From contig CAZVPI010000001.1 in assembly GCA_964628035.1 (NCBI GenBank), forward strand, positions 636,977 through 700,976: a DNA stretch of 64,000 nt, given 5' to 3'. The notes beneath the pieces were generated by a model. It made no database searches and had not been told where the DNA came from. It saw only the letters and a program-made list of their open reading frames with translations. A program made the translations under genes and the position numbers. Of this stretch, positions 1-7,686 are shown piece by piece. Every line of letters begins with the position of its first letter. The first letter of the stretch is position 1. This DNA is from UBA2199 sp964628035 (GTDB taxonomy: Bacteria > Acidobacteriota > Aminicenantia > UBA2199).

Positions 1-1932
1 GGCCTGCACCGCGGCGGCCGGGTCGAGGTGGAGGCGCGCGCCGATCCCAGGGCGCCGAACCGCAATTTTTTCCCCAACCCGTACGAGGATTTCCTGCTGA
101 GCCGCGACCTCCAGCTGACGGCCTTCAGCAAGTCGGCGCAGCTGGCGCGGGAGACCGGCCGGGCGCCGCTGTTCTGGCGCCTCATCGGCGCCTGGCGCAA
201 CCGCGTGCGCGGCGCCATCGAAAGGCGCTACCTCAGGGGAAAACGCCTGGAAGCGGCCGGGGTCTTCCTGGAGGCGACGCTGCTGGGAGACCGCGGCCGC
301 CTGGAGAACGGCGAGCAGGAGGAACTCATCGGCAGCGGCGTCTTCCACCTGCTGGCGATCTCGGGGGGCAACATCGCCCTGCTGGCCCTGGCCGCCCTTC
401 TCGCCGGCCGCTGGCTGCGCCTGCCGCTCAAAGCGCGCTATGGCTCGGCCGCCCTGCTGCTGCTGCTGTTCCTGGCTTTCTCGGGATTCGACGTCTCGGC
501 GGCGCGGGCGGTGCTGATGGCGCTGCTGGTATTCGCCGGCCGGGTGTGGTTCATGGACGTGGAACCGGGGAACGTGATCTCCTTCTGCGGCCTGCTGCTG
601 CTGGCGCTCAACCCGGCCCATTTCCTCGACCCGGGCTTTGTCCTGACCTTCGCCCTGACCGGCGCCATCCTGGCCGGCCGCCGCCTCTTCCGCCCCTGGC
701 GGCTGCCCCTGCCGCGCTGGGCCTCCGAGCTTCTCTCGGCCAACGGCTCGGCCGCCCTGATGGCCCTGCCCCTCTCGCTGCGCTTCTTCCAGCGCTTTGC
801 CTTTTCCGGGTTCTTCAGCGGCCTGCTGCTGGCGCCGCTGGCCGCCGGCGTCACCGTCTGCGGCGTCCTCCTCCTTTTCCTGGCCTGGCTGCCCGGGTGG
901 GCGGCCGACCTGGCGCTGCTGCCGGCCGGCCTGCTGCTGGACGCCTTTTTCGCCGCCAGCGGCTGGATCCATGGCCATGCCTCCTGGAGCGTTTTTCGTC
1001 CCTCGCCGCCGCTCGGATTCCTGGCCCTGGCCGGGGCCGCGTTTTACCTGTCCACCCTGGAGCGGCTGAAGGGCTGGCAGCGGGCGACCGCGGCCCTGCT
1101 CCTGGCCGGGCTGCTCCTCGGCGTGTCGCTGCCGCCGCGCCGCCACCGCCCCCGGCGCCTGGAGCTCTACTTCCTCGACGTCGGCCACGGCGATGCCATC
1201 GCGGCGGTCTTTCCCGGCGGCGACGCCCTGCTGGTCGACGGCGGCGGCTCGAGCTTTTCCGATTTCCAGGTCGGCCGGCGCCTGGTCCTGCCCTTCCTGT
1301 TGCAGAAGCGCATCCATGTCCGCTGGGCGGCGGCGAGCCACTACCATCCCGACCATGCCGAGGGCCTGGCCGAGATCCTGCCCATCCTCAAGCCCGAAGA
1401 GCTGTGGATCTCCTCCGCGGCCGCGGAGGACGGCTGCTTCGCGGCACTGATGGCAGCCGCGCCGCCGGGAACGAGGATCCGCCGTGTGGCCCGCGGCTTC
1501 GCCCTTAGCCAGGGGGAGATCCGCCTGGAATGCCTCTGGCCGCCGCAGTTCATCGAGGCGCAACGGACCGCCAACGACCACTCCATGGTCCTGCGCGTCG
1601 CCCGCGGCCGCGCCTCCTTCCTCCTGGCCGGTGACATCGAGACAGGGCCCGAGCTGGAGCTCGCCGGCCGAGATGGAGGCGGACTGGCCTCCGCGACGCT
1701 AAAGGTTCCCCACCATGGGTCGCGCACCTCGTCGTCGCCGGCGTTCCTCGACGCCGTCGCGCCGGAACTGGCCGTGATCTCGGCCCCGGCGTTCAGCTCG
1801 CACGGCTTCCCCCACCGGGAGGTCGTCCGGCGCCTGAAGCAGCGCGGCATCCGCTGGCTCGGCACCGCCCGCCGCGGCGGCATTTGCATTTCCTCGACAC
1901 GAGAAGGGCTGCAGATTCAAGTATCCAGGTGA
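1..1932 (+). CDS. comEC: ComEC/Rec2-type DNA-uptake channel protein, 5' end outside window
   Basis: Inner-membrane channel family that passes single-stranded DNA into the cytoplasm during natural transformation. The frame is open from base 1, and the first start-like codon (GTG at 28) lies in unremarkable coding sequence, so the gene very probably begins upstream. The Competence domain is seen from about base 340 (HLLAISGGN at 346) with many hydrophobic segments to about 1130. A metallo-beta-lactamase-like domain follows from about 1170: LDVGHGDA, SHYHPDHAEG near 1333, LLAGDIE near 1625 and HHGS near 1713. This order is usual for the family. The missing N-terminal part would hold the OB-like/DUF4131 region. 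Together with comM and pilT elsewhere in the window it hints at competence, although no other com genes are present here. Confidence 0.93.
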   Translation, partial: GLHRGGRVEVEARADPRAPNRNFFPNPYEDFLLSRDLQLTAFSKSAQLARETGRAPLFWRLIGAWRNRVRGAIERRYLRGKRLEAAGVFLEATLLGDRGRLENGEQEELIGSGVFHLLAISGGNIALLALAALLAGRWLRLPLKARYGSAALLLLLFLAFSGFDVSAARAVLMALLVFAGRVWFMDVEPGNVISFCGLLLLALNPAHFLDPGFVLTFALTGAILAGRRLFRPWRLPLPRWASELLSANGSAALMALPLSLRFFQRFAFSGFFSGLLLAPLAAGVTVCGVLLLFLAWLPGWAADLALLPAGLLLDAFFAASGWIHGHASWSVFRPSPPLGFLALAGAAFYLSTLERLKGWQRATAALLLAGLLLGVSLPPRRHRPRRLELYFLDVGHGDAIAAVFPGGDALLVDGGGSSFSDFQVGRRLVLPFLLQKRIHVRWAAASHYHPDHAEGLAEILPILKPEELWISSAAAEDGCFAALMAAAPPGTRIRRVARGFALSQGEIRLECLWPPQFIEAQRTANDHSMVLRVARGRASFLLAGDIETGPELELAGRDGGGLASATLKVPHHGSRTSSSPAFLDAVAPELAVISAPAFSSHGFPHREVVRRLKQRGIRWLGTARRGGICISSTREGLQIQVSR

Positions 1933-1944
1933 TGGAACTTGGTA

Positions 1945-1964
1945 GGCGGCGTACGGCGGAAGGC
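1945..1964 (+). repeat. Degenerate heptamer repeat (GGCGTAC type), left arm
   Basis: Units of about 7 bp based on CGGCGTA / CGGCGGA / AGGCAAG. It is the inverted counterpart of 2226-2256. The same unit type flanks 3552-3653. Confidence 0.55.
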
Positions 1965-1982
1965 AAGGCAAGGATACATTGA

Positions 1983-2215
1983 AGCTCAGGGAAGCCAAAG
2001 GGAAGAGAGAGGGAAAGACAGAGTGAAGAAAGAGTGGGGAAAAATCTATCGGAAAGCTTTCTCACTTTGTCTCGATTCAATATTCTTCCGGTTTTAAGTT
2101 TGCGGCAAAACACTGAAATTCCCTCTCGCACTTTTCCCTTTTTCCTTTTCCCTTACTAATTCCCCTCTTTCCCACTTTGCCTTCCCTCTGCCTTTCCCTC
2201 CCTCTTCCCTGAGTT
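1983..2215 (-). repeat. Dispersed purine-rich repeat, copy 1
   Basis: The reverse complement of this segment resembles 7150-7415. Both run through a GGGAAAGGCAGAGGGAAGG block, a GAGGGGAA block, A-rich GGAAAAGG runs and then GTGTTTTGCCG followed by AAACT. Within the copy, the purine-rich left arm (about 1983-2042) and the pyrimidine-rich right arm (about 2150-2212) are imperfect inverted repeats, so the transcript could fold into a long hairpin. No transposase is encoded. Confidence 0.65.
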
Positions 2216-2225
2216 CTGATTTCCA

Positions 2226-2256
2226 GCCGTACGCCGTCAGCCGTGCGCCGTCCGCC
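2226..2256 (-). repeat. Degenerate heptamer repeat (GCCGTAC type), right arm
   Basis: Four consecutive 7-bp units GCCGTAC, GCCGTCA, GCCGTGC, GCCGTCC. Inverted relative to 1945-1964. Confidence 0.65.
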
Positions 2257-2307
2257 AAGTTCAGGCGCAGCCTTGACTAATCTGGCGCTCATCCATACAA
2301 TCGCGAA

Positions 2308-3510
2308 ATGACAAAACGAAACACCGCCATCCTCCCGATATTTCTGCTTATGATCGTGCCGGCCCTGCTGCCCGCCGCCGACAAGGCCTACGTGGTCGCC
2401 GAGCTCAAGCCCGCGGGCAAGGGCGTCGAGCTGGTGCTGCGCGACCTGGAGAACGAGGGCAAGCTGTTCCAGCTGGTCGTCTACCAGCAAGACCGGCTGA
2501 CCGACCTGGCCGAGGGCCGTGAGGTGCCCGGGACCGGCATCCGCCAGGGAGACATCCTGTTCCTGGGCAAGGGCAAGCAGATGTTCATCGCCCCCGGGAG
2601 AACGGTGCATGCCAGGATCGCTTCCGGGCAGCCCGAGGAGGCCAGGGTCATCAACGAGCTCAGCCGCAGGCTGGCCCGCGGGGACCACGGCGTTGGCGGC
2701 AAGGCCGGGCCGGTCCTGGACGATGGCGCCGATGACGATCTCGACAGGGTGCGCCGTTCGTTCTTGTTCGTGCTCGAGTTCGCCTTGGGCGCGCCGTTCA
2801 CCGCCGGCCAGGAGAAACTCATCCTGGCCCAGTTCAGTCCCGACTGGTGGGAGGACAAGGCGGCTGGCGAGAAGAGGACGTTCGGCCAGTACCCGCAGGT
2901 CGTGGCCTGGATCCTCCGCGCCCCGCAGAAGGAGCTGGAGGAGATGCGCCGCAGCCTGGAGGAGACGACGCGGCAGTGGCTCGAGGAGTCGCCGGTCTCC
3001 GACCCGGTGGTGGCCATGGTCCGCGCGCGCCTGGCCGACCGCGGCCGCAGGGTCATCGCCGGCGAGCCGCCGCTGACCGAGATGGCCGCCGTTGCCTTCA
3101 GCGAGATCACCGCCTACTCGCGCCTGCTGCGCCGCGACGGCGCGGCGCTGCCCGAGCAGGTCTCAGCCGCCGACGTCGCCGCGGTGCGGGGCCAGCTGCT
3201 GCGCGCCTGGCCGCGCTTCTCGGTCGCCGAGAAGTCCCAGGTGGCCACCGCCCCCGGGCTGTGGCTGGTGTTGCGCGCCCTGGTCGTCCATGGCGACAAG
3301 GCCCAGCGGCACAGCGCCCTGGAGCGCATCGCCTCGCTGACAGCCGCCGAGGCGGTTCCAGGCAAGGGGCGTCCGGCGGCCAGGGGCGGCGACGCCGTGG
3401 GCAGCATGATCAAGCACAACGTGATGATGAACATCCAGCAGCAGACGTTCAACCAGTACATGTGGAGTCGGGGGTTCAATTATCATCCGACCTACGGCAA
3501 AATATGGTAG
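2308..3510 (+). CDS. Exported protein of unknown function
   Basis: A 400-residue protein with an N-terminal signal peptide (Thr-Lys-Arg, then a hydrophobic stretch ending near ALLPAAD at about 24), so probably periplasmic or outer-membrane associated. I recognise no catalytic motif. The middle (about 85-330) is charged and helical-looking. The C-terminus changes character, with a Gln/Asn-rich stretch (NIQQQTFNQY) and an aromatic tail (YHPTYGKIW), which might be a surface or sorting tail. The start is the first ATG after the repeat-filled gap; no strong Shine-Dalgarno is seen. It stands alone, with a convergent neighbour downstream. GC-rich codon use matches the surroundings. Function unknown. 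Confidence 0.75.
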   Translation: MTKRNTAILPIFLLMIVPALLPAADKAYVVAELKPAGKGVELVLRDLENEGKLFQLVVYQQDRLTDLAEGREVPGTGIRQGDILFLGKGKQMFIAPGRTVHARIASGQPEEARVINELSRRLARGDHGVGGKAGPVLDDGADDDLDRVRRSFLFVLEFALGAPFTAGQEKLILAQFSPDWWEDKAAGEKRTFGQYPQVVAWILRAPQKELEEMRRSLEETTRQWLEESPVSDPVVAMVRARLADRGRRVIAGEPPLTEMAAVAFSEITAYSRLLRRDGAALPEQVSAADVAAVRGQLLRAWPRFSVAEKSQVATAPGLWLVLRALVVHGDKAQRHSALERIASLTAAEAVPGKGRPAARGGDAVGSMIKHNVMMNIQQQTFNQYMWSRGFNYHPTYGKIW

Positions 3511-3527
3511 CCGAACCGATTGAACTC

Positions 3528-3551
3528 GGCGTACGGCATACGGCGTACGGC
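3528..3551 (+). repeat. Degenerate heptamer repeat, left arm of inverted pair
   Basis: Units CGGCGTA, CGGCATA, CGGCGTA, CGGC just after the stop of the upstream plus-strand gene. Inverted relative to 3654-3676. The pair brackets about 100 bp of AT-richer spacer between two convergent genes. Confidence 0.7.
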
Positions 3552-3653
3552 AACAGCAAACAAACGAACTAATGTAACGCATGACGAGAAACAGTTTTTT
3601 GACGAACTTAGCAAATCTCTATTTGGAACGGTAATAGCTCGTACTATTGCCTT

Positions 3654-3676
3654 GCCGTCCGCCGTCTGCCGTCCGC
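3654..3676 (-). repeat. Degenerate heptamer repeat, right arm of inverted pair
   Basis: Units GCCGTCC, GCCGTCT, GCCGTCC, GC ending a few bases before the stop codon of the minus-strand GMC oxidoreductase gene. Pairs with 3528-3551. Confidence 0.7.
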
Positions 3677-3679
3677 TTA

Positions 3680-4966
3680 TTATCCTGCCTGAAGGCAGAT
3701 CCTGGCCACGCGCCTGGCCATGGCCAAGATGGTCAGGATGGGCGGGTTGCCCAGCGAGGCGGGGAAGAGGCTGGCGTCGGCCACGTGGAAGTTCTCCGGC
3801 AGTCGCGGGTCGTGGAAGGTCTTGGCCTGCGTTGCGGTCAGCGGCAACATCCCCCCGGGATGCCCGGCGTTGAGCGTGCCGAAGAAGAGGCGGCCCTTGT
3901 CCACTCCCGCCCGCGCGAACATCTCGGCGCAAACGGCGGCGGCCCGCTCCAGGCGCACGCGGTCCCGTGAGGTCAGCGGCTTGCGGACGCGACTCCCGCT
4001 GATGCCGCCATGGTTCTCGTCGGCCAGCTTGATCATCAGGCTGTAGACGTTGCCGGCCTTACGGCGCCACTGGCGGTTGAAGAAGAAGCTGAGGTGGTCG
4101 AAGTAGGGCGAGATGATGAAGCCGTCCATTTGCGCGGCGAAGGGCATGGGCAGCTCGCGGTCCTGGCGGCAGTTCTCGATCTCGGCGGCCACGCAAAGGA
4201 CCGGGTCCACGAACAGCGAGCCGTCGCAGGCGATGCCTGAGTCGCGCAGGACCCGCGGCGTTCCCAGGCCGCCGGCAGCCAAGATGACCAGGTCGGCCGG
4301 GAACCATTTTTTCCGCGCGCCATGCCGGGCCAGCACCCCCTGGGCGCGACCCTGGTCGTGGACGATGCGCACGGCCCGGTGCGCGGTCAGCAGGCGGGCG
4401 CCTTTCTGCTGCGCCTCGGCCAGGAACCGCCGGCTGTCCCACTTGACGCCGTGGGGGCAGCCCAGCATGCAGCGGCCGCAGCCGCGGCAGCGGGCGTAAT
4501 CGCCCATCTTGGGCATGGGCCGCGGATCGAGCCCCATCTCCCGGAAGATCGAGAAAAAGCGCGCGGTGAGCGGACGCCAGATCTTCTGATGGCCGGAGAA
4601 CATCGGGATCTCGCGGGAAAGCTCGGCGAACTCCTCGTCCAGGTCGATGCCCAACTTCTTCAGCGCCCGGTCCTGGCGCAGGGCGTTGCCGGTGCTGAGC
4701 GTCGTGGTGCCGCCCGTGCCGCGGCCGCGCACCACGAGCATCCCCGAAACGGCCCGATGGACCCTCATGGCCGGGAAGAGGCATTCGATCTCGCGGGCGT
4801 CGAACAGCAGCCCGGTCCCCCGAAGCTTGGCGATCAGGCCGAGGTTGAAGCTGAAGGGGCGGAACTCGCGGCCCGCCTCCAGAACGGTGACCTGGTATTT
4901 TCCCTGCAACTCGCGGGCGCACATGGCGCCGCCGGCGCCGCTCCCGATCACGACGGCCTTATTCAT
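3680..4966 (-). CDS. GMC-family FAD-dependent oxidoreductase with Cys cluster
   Basis: A 428-residue flavoenzyme of the glucose-methanol-choline family, which oxidises alcohols using FAD. The N-terminal dinucleotide-binding loop is GSGAGG at 8-13 with the ribose-binding acidic residue E30. The C-terminal signature reads HPGG...VADASLFPASLGNPP, with the His and Asn regions expected at the active site. A four-Cys motif, C160-x2-C163-x2-C166-x3-C170, matches the pattern seen in long-chain-alcohol-oxidase-like members and could hold a metal or Fe-S centre. It is the last gene of a four-gene operon, overlapping the preceding gene by 8 bp. The product of the upstream radical SAM step may be its substrate, which is an inference. 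No signal peptide is seen. Confidence 0.88.
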   Translation of the reverse strand: MNKAVVIGSGAGGAMCARELQGKYQVTVLEAGREFRPFSFNLGLIAKLRGTGLLFDAREIECLFPAMRVHRAVSGMLVVRGRGTGGTTTLSTGNALRQDRALKKLGIDLDEEFAELSREIPMFSGHQKIWRPLTARFFSIFREMGLDPRPMPKMGDYARCRGCGRCMLGCPHGVKWDSRRFLAEAQQKGARLLTAHRAVRIVHDQGRAQGVLARHGARKKWFPADLVILAAGGLGTPRVLRDSGIACDGSLFVDPVLCVAAEIENCRQDRELPMPFAAQMDGFIISPYFDHLSFFFNRQWRRKAGNVYSLMIKLADENHGGISGSRVRKPLTSRDRVRLERAAAVCAEMFARAGVDKGRLFFGTLNAGHPGGMLPLTATQAKTFHDPRLPENFHVADASLFPASLGNPPILTILAMARRVARICLQAG

Positions 4967-5504
4967 TTTCCCCGTCCCGGTCGATGCGGCCCCGGCAGCG
5001 GCCGCTTCCTTCGGTCAGACGCTCGCTGAAGGCGAGCCGGCCGTTTCCCAGGCCGGCGACGATGCCCTCGTCCATGGCCGACATGAAGCGGCAGACCTCG
5101 GGGGAGTAATGGGCCGCCAGGGAGCAGCGGCGGACCGTCACGTTGCTTCGGGCGTCGACCGCCAGGTCGATGTCCAGCATGCGATAGAGCGCCTGCAGCG
5201 CCGCCGCCTCGCCGCCGCGATCGCGGATGGGCAGCCGGGAGCGGATCTCCCGCCCCAGTCGCAGGGAGCGCTCGCGCAGTCTCTCCCTGACCTCAGGCGC
5301 CGTCCCGGCGGCCAGCGAGCGTTCGGCCTCGGCGCAGGTGAAGCGCGCATAGCTCCGGAGGATCTCGCCGCAGGACAAGCCGCGCAGGCCGGGCGGCGTC
5401 TGGCTGAAGGCGTCGGCCGTCAGGCGGAACAGGTCCCTGAGCCCCTTTTTCCTGCCGGCCAGGCGCAGGCCCGCCAGCATCAGCCTGAGGGTCAGGTTGG
5501 CCAT
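4959..5504 (-). CDS. ATC-hydrolase-like protein (tentative)
   Basis: A protein of 181 residues if it starts at the ATG at 5504; an in-frame start at 5540 would add 12 residues and overlap the upstream gene by 49 bp. The nearer start gives a 13-bp overlap and is preferred. The C-terminal half, with a conserved Cys (EVCRFMSAMDEG) followed by an L-x-F-x-(E/R)-x-LTEGS-x-x-C ending, resembles the L-2-amino-thiazoline-4-carboxylate hydrolase-like family, whose members end with a comparable 'TLAEGD..C' motif. That assignment is by eye and weak. It sits between the membrane protein and the GMC oxidoreductase in the operon, so it should act in the same pathway. Confidence 0.65.
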   Translation of the reverse strand: MANLTLRLMLAGLRLAGRKKGLRDLFRLTADAFSQTPPGLRGLSCGEILRSYARFTCAEAERSLAAGTAPEVRERLRERSLRLGREIRSRLPIRDRGGEAAALQALYRMLDIDLAVDARSNVTVRRCSLAAHYSPEVCRFMSAMDEGIVAGLGNGRLAFSERLTEGSGRCRGRIDRDGENE

Positions 5505-5923
5505 GGGCCGGCGCGGCGCTTCTGCAGCCGGGAAAGCCACAGGACCAGCGCGCCGATGCCTCCGTCCACGATCGCGTTGGCCAGGCAGACCAGGTACGGG
5601 GCGCGCCCGAAAAAGAAAAGCAGCGACAGGGCGGAGCTGGCGAGCTTTCCCAGGGCCAGCAGCAGCGGGAAATGGGGGTTACCCGGCTTGCAGAACATCA
5701 GCCCGGCCAGCAGGGTGACCTGGACCATGTACGCCAGCGCCAGGATGGGGAAAAAAGTCCCGGGCTGGACCGGTGCCGGGGCCAGGCCCAAGGGGACGGA
5801 GAGGCGGTTGAACCATTCGAGGACCGGTCCCGGGGCGATGTAGAAGGCCAGGCCCACCGCCGCGAAGCAGGCGGCCATCGTCAGGCTCGCGAAGCGGTGG
5901 AAGAGCAGTCCCTTGTCCCTCAT
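5492..5923 (-). CDS. Small four-helix membrane protein
   Basis: 143 residues with four hydrophobic segments at about 13-31, 58-77, 85-104 and 110-130 and a basic C-terminus (QKRRAG), the layout of DoxX- or DUF4345-like small membrane proteins. The ATG overlaps the TGA of the radical SAM gene in an ATGA arrangement, so translation is coupled. It may anchor the pathway at the inner membrane or act as a quinone-facing partner of the flavoenzyme; this is inference from position only. Confidence 0.75.
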   Translation of the reverse strand: MRDKGLLFHRFASLTMAACFAAVGLAFYIAPGPVLEWFNRLSVPLGLAPAPVQPGTFFPILALAYMVQVTLLAGLMFCKPGNPHFPLLLALGKLASSALSLLFFFGRAPYLVCLANAIVDGGIGALVLWLSRLQKRRAGPWPT

Positions 5924-7134
5924 GCGCGTCCTCCCTTGGGGTTGCGGAGGTAAAGCCGGAAAAAGCCGGCGAGCTTGCCGAATTCGGCCTTCTCCGCCAC
6001 CCGTTGCGAGGCGGCGGCATCGAGGAAACCGCGGCCTGCGGCGGCGTCGCGGATGAGCGGGAAATTGCGGTTGATGAAGCAGAGGTCGCCGGAGGGGAAG
6101 CGGCTCTTCATCGCCGCGAAGATCTCCTTCAGGGGGCGGTCGTGGATGCTGCCCAGGGTCATGGGCGTGAACACGCAGGGGCTGACCTCGCCGCAGGCGT
6201 CGACGTAGACCATCTTGTGGCCGGCGTTGCAGCCGAAGTGCTCCCGGCTCTCGAAATGGCCGAGATAGTTGACGGTCATGCCGGCGCTGCGGTTCCAGCG
6301 GTCCTGGATGGCGAACAGCAGCCGGTGCTCCTCCGGGCGGATCACCTGCTCCTCGTCCCAGAACGCTGCCACCGAGGGCTTGGGCTCGCAGAGCCAGGCC
6401 TCGTCGACGCCCAGCCCGCGCAGGAACACCAGGAACTCCTCGACCTCGCCGCGGTTGATCATCTCGCGGCCGACCACCGCCGACACGCCGACCTGGATGC
6501 CGCCCGCCTCGCGGAACAGGCGGATGGCGTTCAGCGCGGTGGCGTAGGCACCGTTCAGGCCGCGGTTGCGGTCATGGATTTCGGGCCGCCAGTGGTCCAG
6601 GCTGACCGACACCGAAAAGAGCCCGGCGTCCCGCAGCTCCCGCGCCTTCTCCCGCGTCAGGGTGCTGCCGGTGGTGAATAGCTTGACCGCGCAGCCGCGG
6701 GCGGCGGCCGCGACGATGCGCGCGATCTCCGGGTTCAGCAGCGGCTCGCCGCCGGTGAGCCCCAGCCAGCAGACGCCCAGCTCCTGCAGCTCGCGCATCA
6801 CGCGCAGGATGGTCTCCGCGTCCATGGCCTTGCCGCCGCGCTCGCGGCTGTAGCAATAAACGCAGCGTTGCGGGCAGGCGTTGGTCAGGCCGATCTGGGC
6901 GTGGGAGGGGCCGGGGACGCGCTGCAGCAGGTGCAGGTCGACGAAGCGCGCGAACGCCGGATGGTTGAGCGGCGGCAGGTGGGAATGGACGATCCAGTGG
7001 CCGGCGCTGTCCTTGACCCGGAACTTGTCGATGTAGCGCAGGAAGAACAGGTTCAGTGCCGGAGAAACGCGTGCCATGCGCGGCACGCGCCTAAGGGTCC
7101 TGGCCAGATAAATGGTGTTCTTCAAAAGAGCCAT
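5920..7134 (-). CDS. Radical SAM/SPASM-domain enzyme
   Basis: A 404-residue radical SAM enzyme. The [4Fe-4S] triad is C87-x3-C91-x2-C94 (CPQRCVYC), followed by the SAM-binding TGGEP at 127-131. The C-terminal part carries C302, C314, C320 and C352 in a SPASM/twitch-like arrangement for auxiliary clusters, as in peptide-modifying and cofactor-maturing enzymes. The frame is open a further 258 bp upstream, but that stretch is translated repeat DNA; the ATG at 7134 begins the family-like sequence. First gene of the four-gene operon ending at 3680. No precursor peptide is visible nearby, so the substrate is unknown and could be a peptide, lipid or small molecule. Confidence 0.9.
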   Translation of the reverse strand: MALLKNTIYLARTLRRVPRMARVSPALNLFFLRYIDKFRVKDSAGHWIVHSHLPPLNHPAFARFVDLHLLQRVPGPSHAQIGLTNACPQRCVYCYSRERGGKAMDAETILRVMRELQELGVCWLGLTGGEPLLNPEIARIVAAAARGCAVKLFTTGSTLTREKARELRDAGLFSVSVSLDHWRPEIHDRNRGLNGAYATALNAIRLFREAGGIQVGVSAVVGREMINRGEVEEFLVFLRGLGVDEAWLCEPKPSVAAFWDEEQVIRPEEHRLLFAIQDRWNRSAGMTVNYLGHFESREHFGCNAGHKMVYVDACGEVSPCVFTPMTLGSIHDRPLKEIFAAMKSRFPSGDLCFINRNFPLIRDAAAGRGFLDAAASQRVAEKAEFGKLAGFFRLYLRNPKGGRA

Positions 7135-7686
7135 GCTTTGATGAAAATGATACTCCGACTGTGGCCTAAAGGGAAGAGAGAGGGAAGAATGAGGGAAAGG
7201 CAGAGGGAAGGCAGGGTGGCGAAGAGGGGAAATAATAAGGCAAAAGGAAAAGGTAAAAGGAAAAAGTAAGAAAAGGGATTTCTGTGTTTTGCCGTTTGCC
7301 TTAAACTGGAAAAGCAATGAAGGCGAAGTGCGAGAGATTTCTGGTTGGGCTTTTCCCACTCCCACTTTCCTCTGTCCGCCCTCCCTCTTCACCCTGCCTT
7401 CTCTATGCGTCGGATATCTTTGCCTGGCCTCCCGGCACGACGCCCCTCAGGCGCGCATGAGCATCAAGTCGCGGCGCCTGCTGATCCGGGCGCGCGGCTA
7501 GCCAAAATCTGACAAGCTCCGGGGTAGAGCCGCGATATCAGGCATTGACAAATAGTTGCCCCTGATCGCCGGCAGCCGTTTGGCCGGATTCCAAAAAAAT
7601 GAATGTTAAAGCCGATCCCAAACTTTTCCTTCCGGAAATCCGTTTCATTTCCGTCATGAGCTTGACGCTCATGCGCGAGGCGGGCC
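7135..7686. other. Divergent intergenic region with dispersed repeat
   Basis: 552 bp between the divergent radical SAM operon and the M23 peptidase gene. About half is the second copy of the purine-rich repeat (7150-7415). The remainder contains a TTGACA at about 7545 without a convincing -10 partner. No gene is seen; short ORFs here encode repeat or low-complexity sequence. Confidence 0.6.
7150..7415 (+). repeat. Dispersed purine-rich repeat, copy 2
   Basis: Resembles the reverse complement of 1983-2215, with shared blocks GAGGGAAAGGCAGAGGGAAG, GAGGGGAA, GGAAAAGG and GTGTTTTGCCG. The purine arm (7160-7265) and the pyrimidine arm (7350-7410) are imperfect inverted repeats. Shorter segments of the same style occur at 35640-35760 and 40653-40778. 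Confidence 0.65.

Larger units (their letters stand above)
1933..2307. other. Intergenic region holding repeats, no gene
   Basis: This 375-bp gap lies between comEC and the next plus-strand gene. It contains degenerate 7-bp repeats at both ends in inverted orientation (1945-1964 and 2226-2256), and between them a purine-rich arm and a pyrimidine-rich arm that form a long imperfect inverted repeat. No convincing ORF or RNA gene is visible. ORFs reading through it are compositional artefacts. Confidence 0.7.

Noticed and set aside
7135..7392. N-terminal extension of the radical SAM protein (86 residues)
   Set aside because: Translates the purine-rich repeat (Ser/Phe/Leu/Pro-rich) and lies before the family-like start at 7134.
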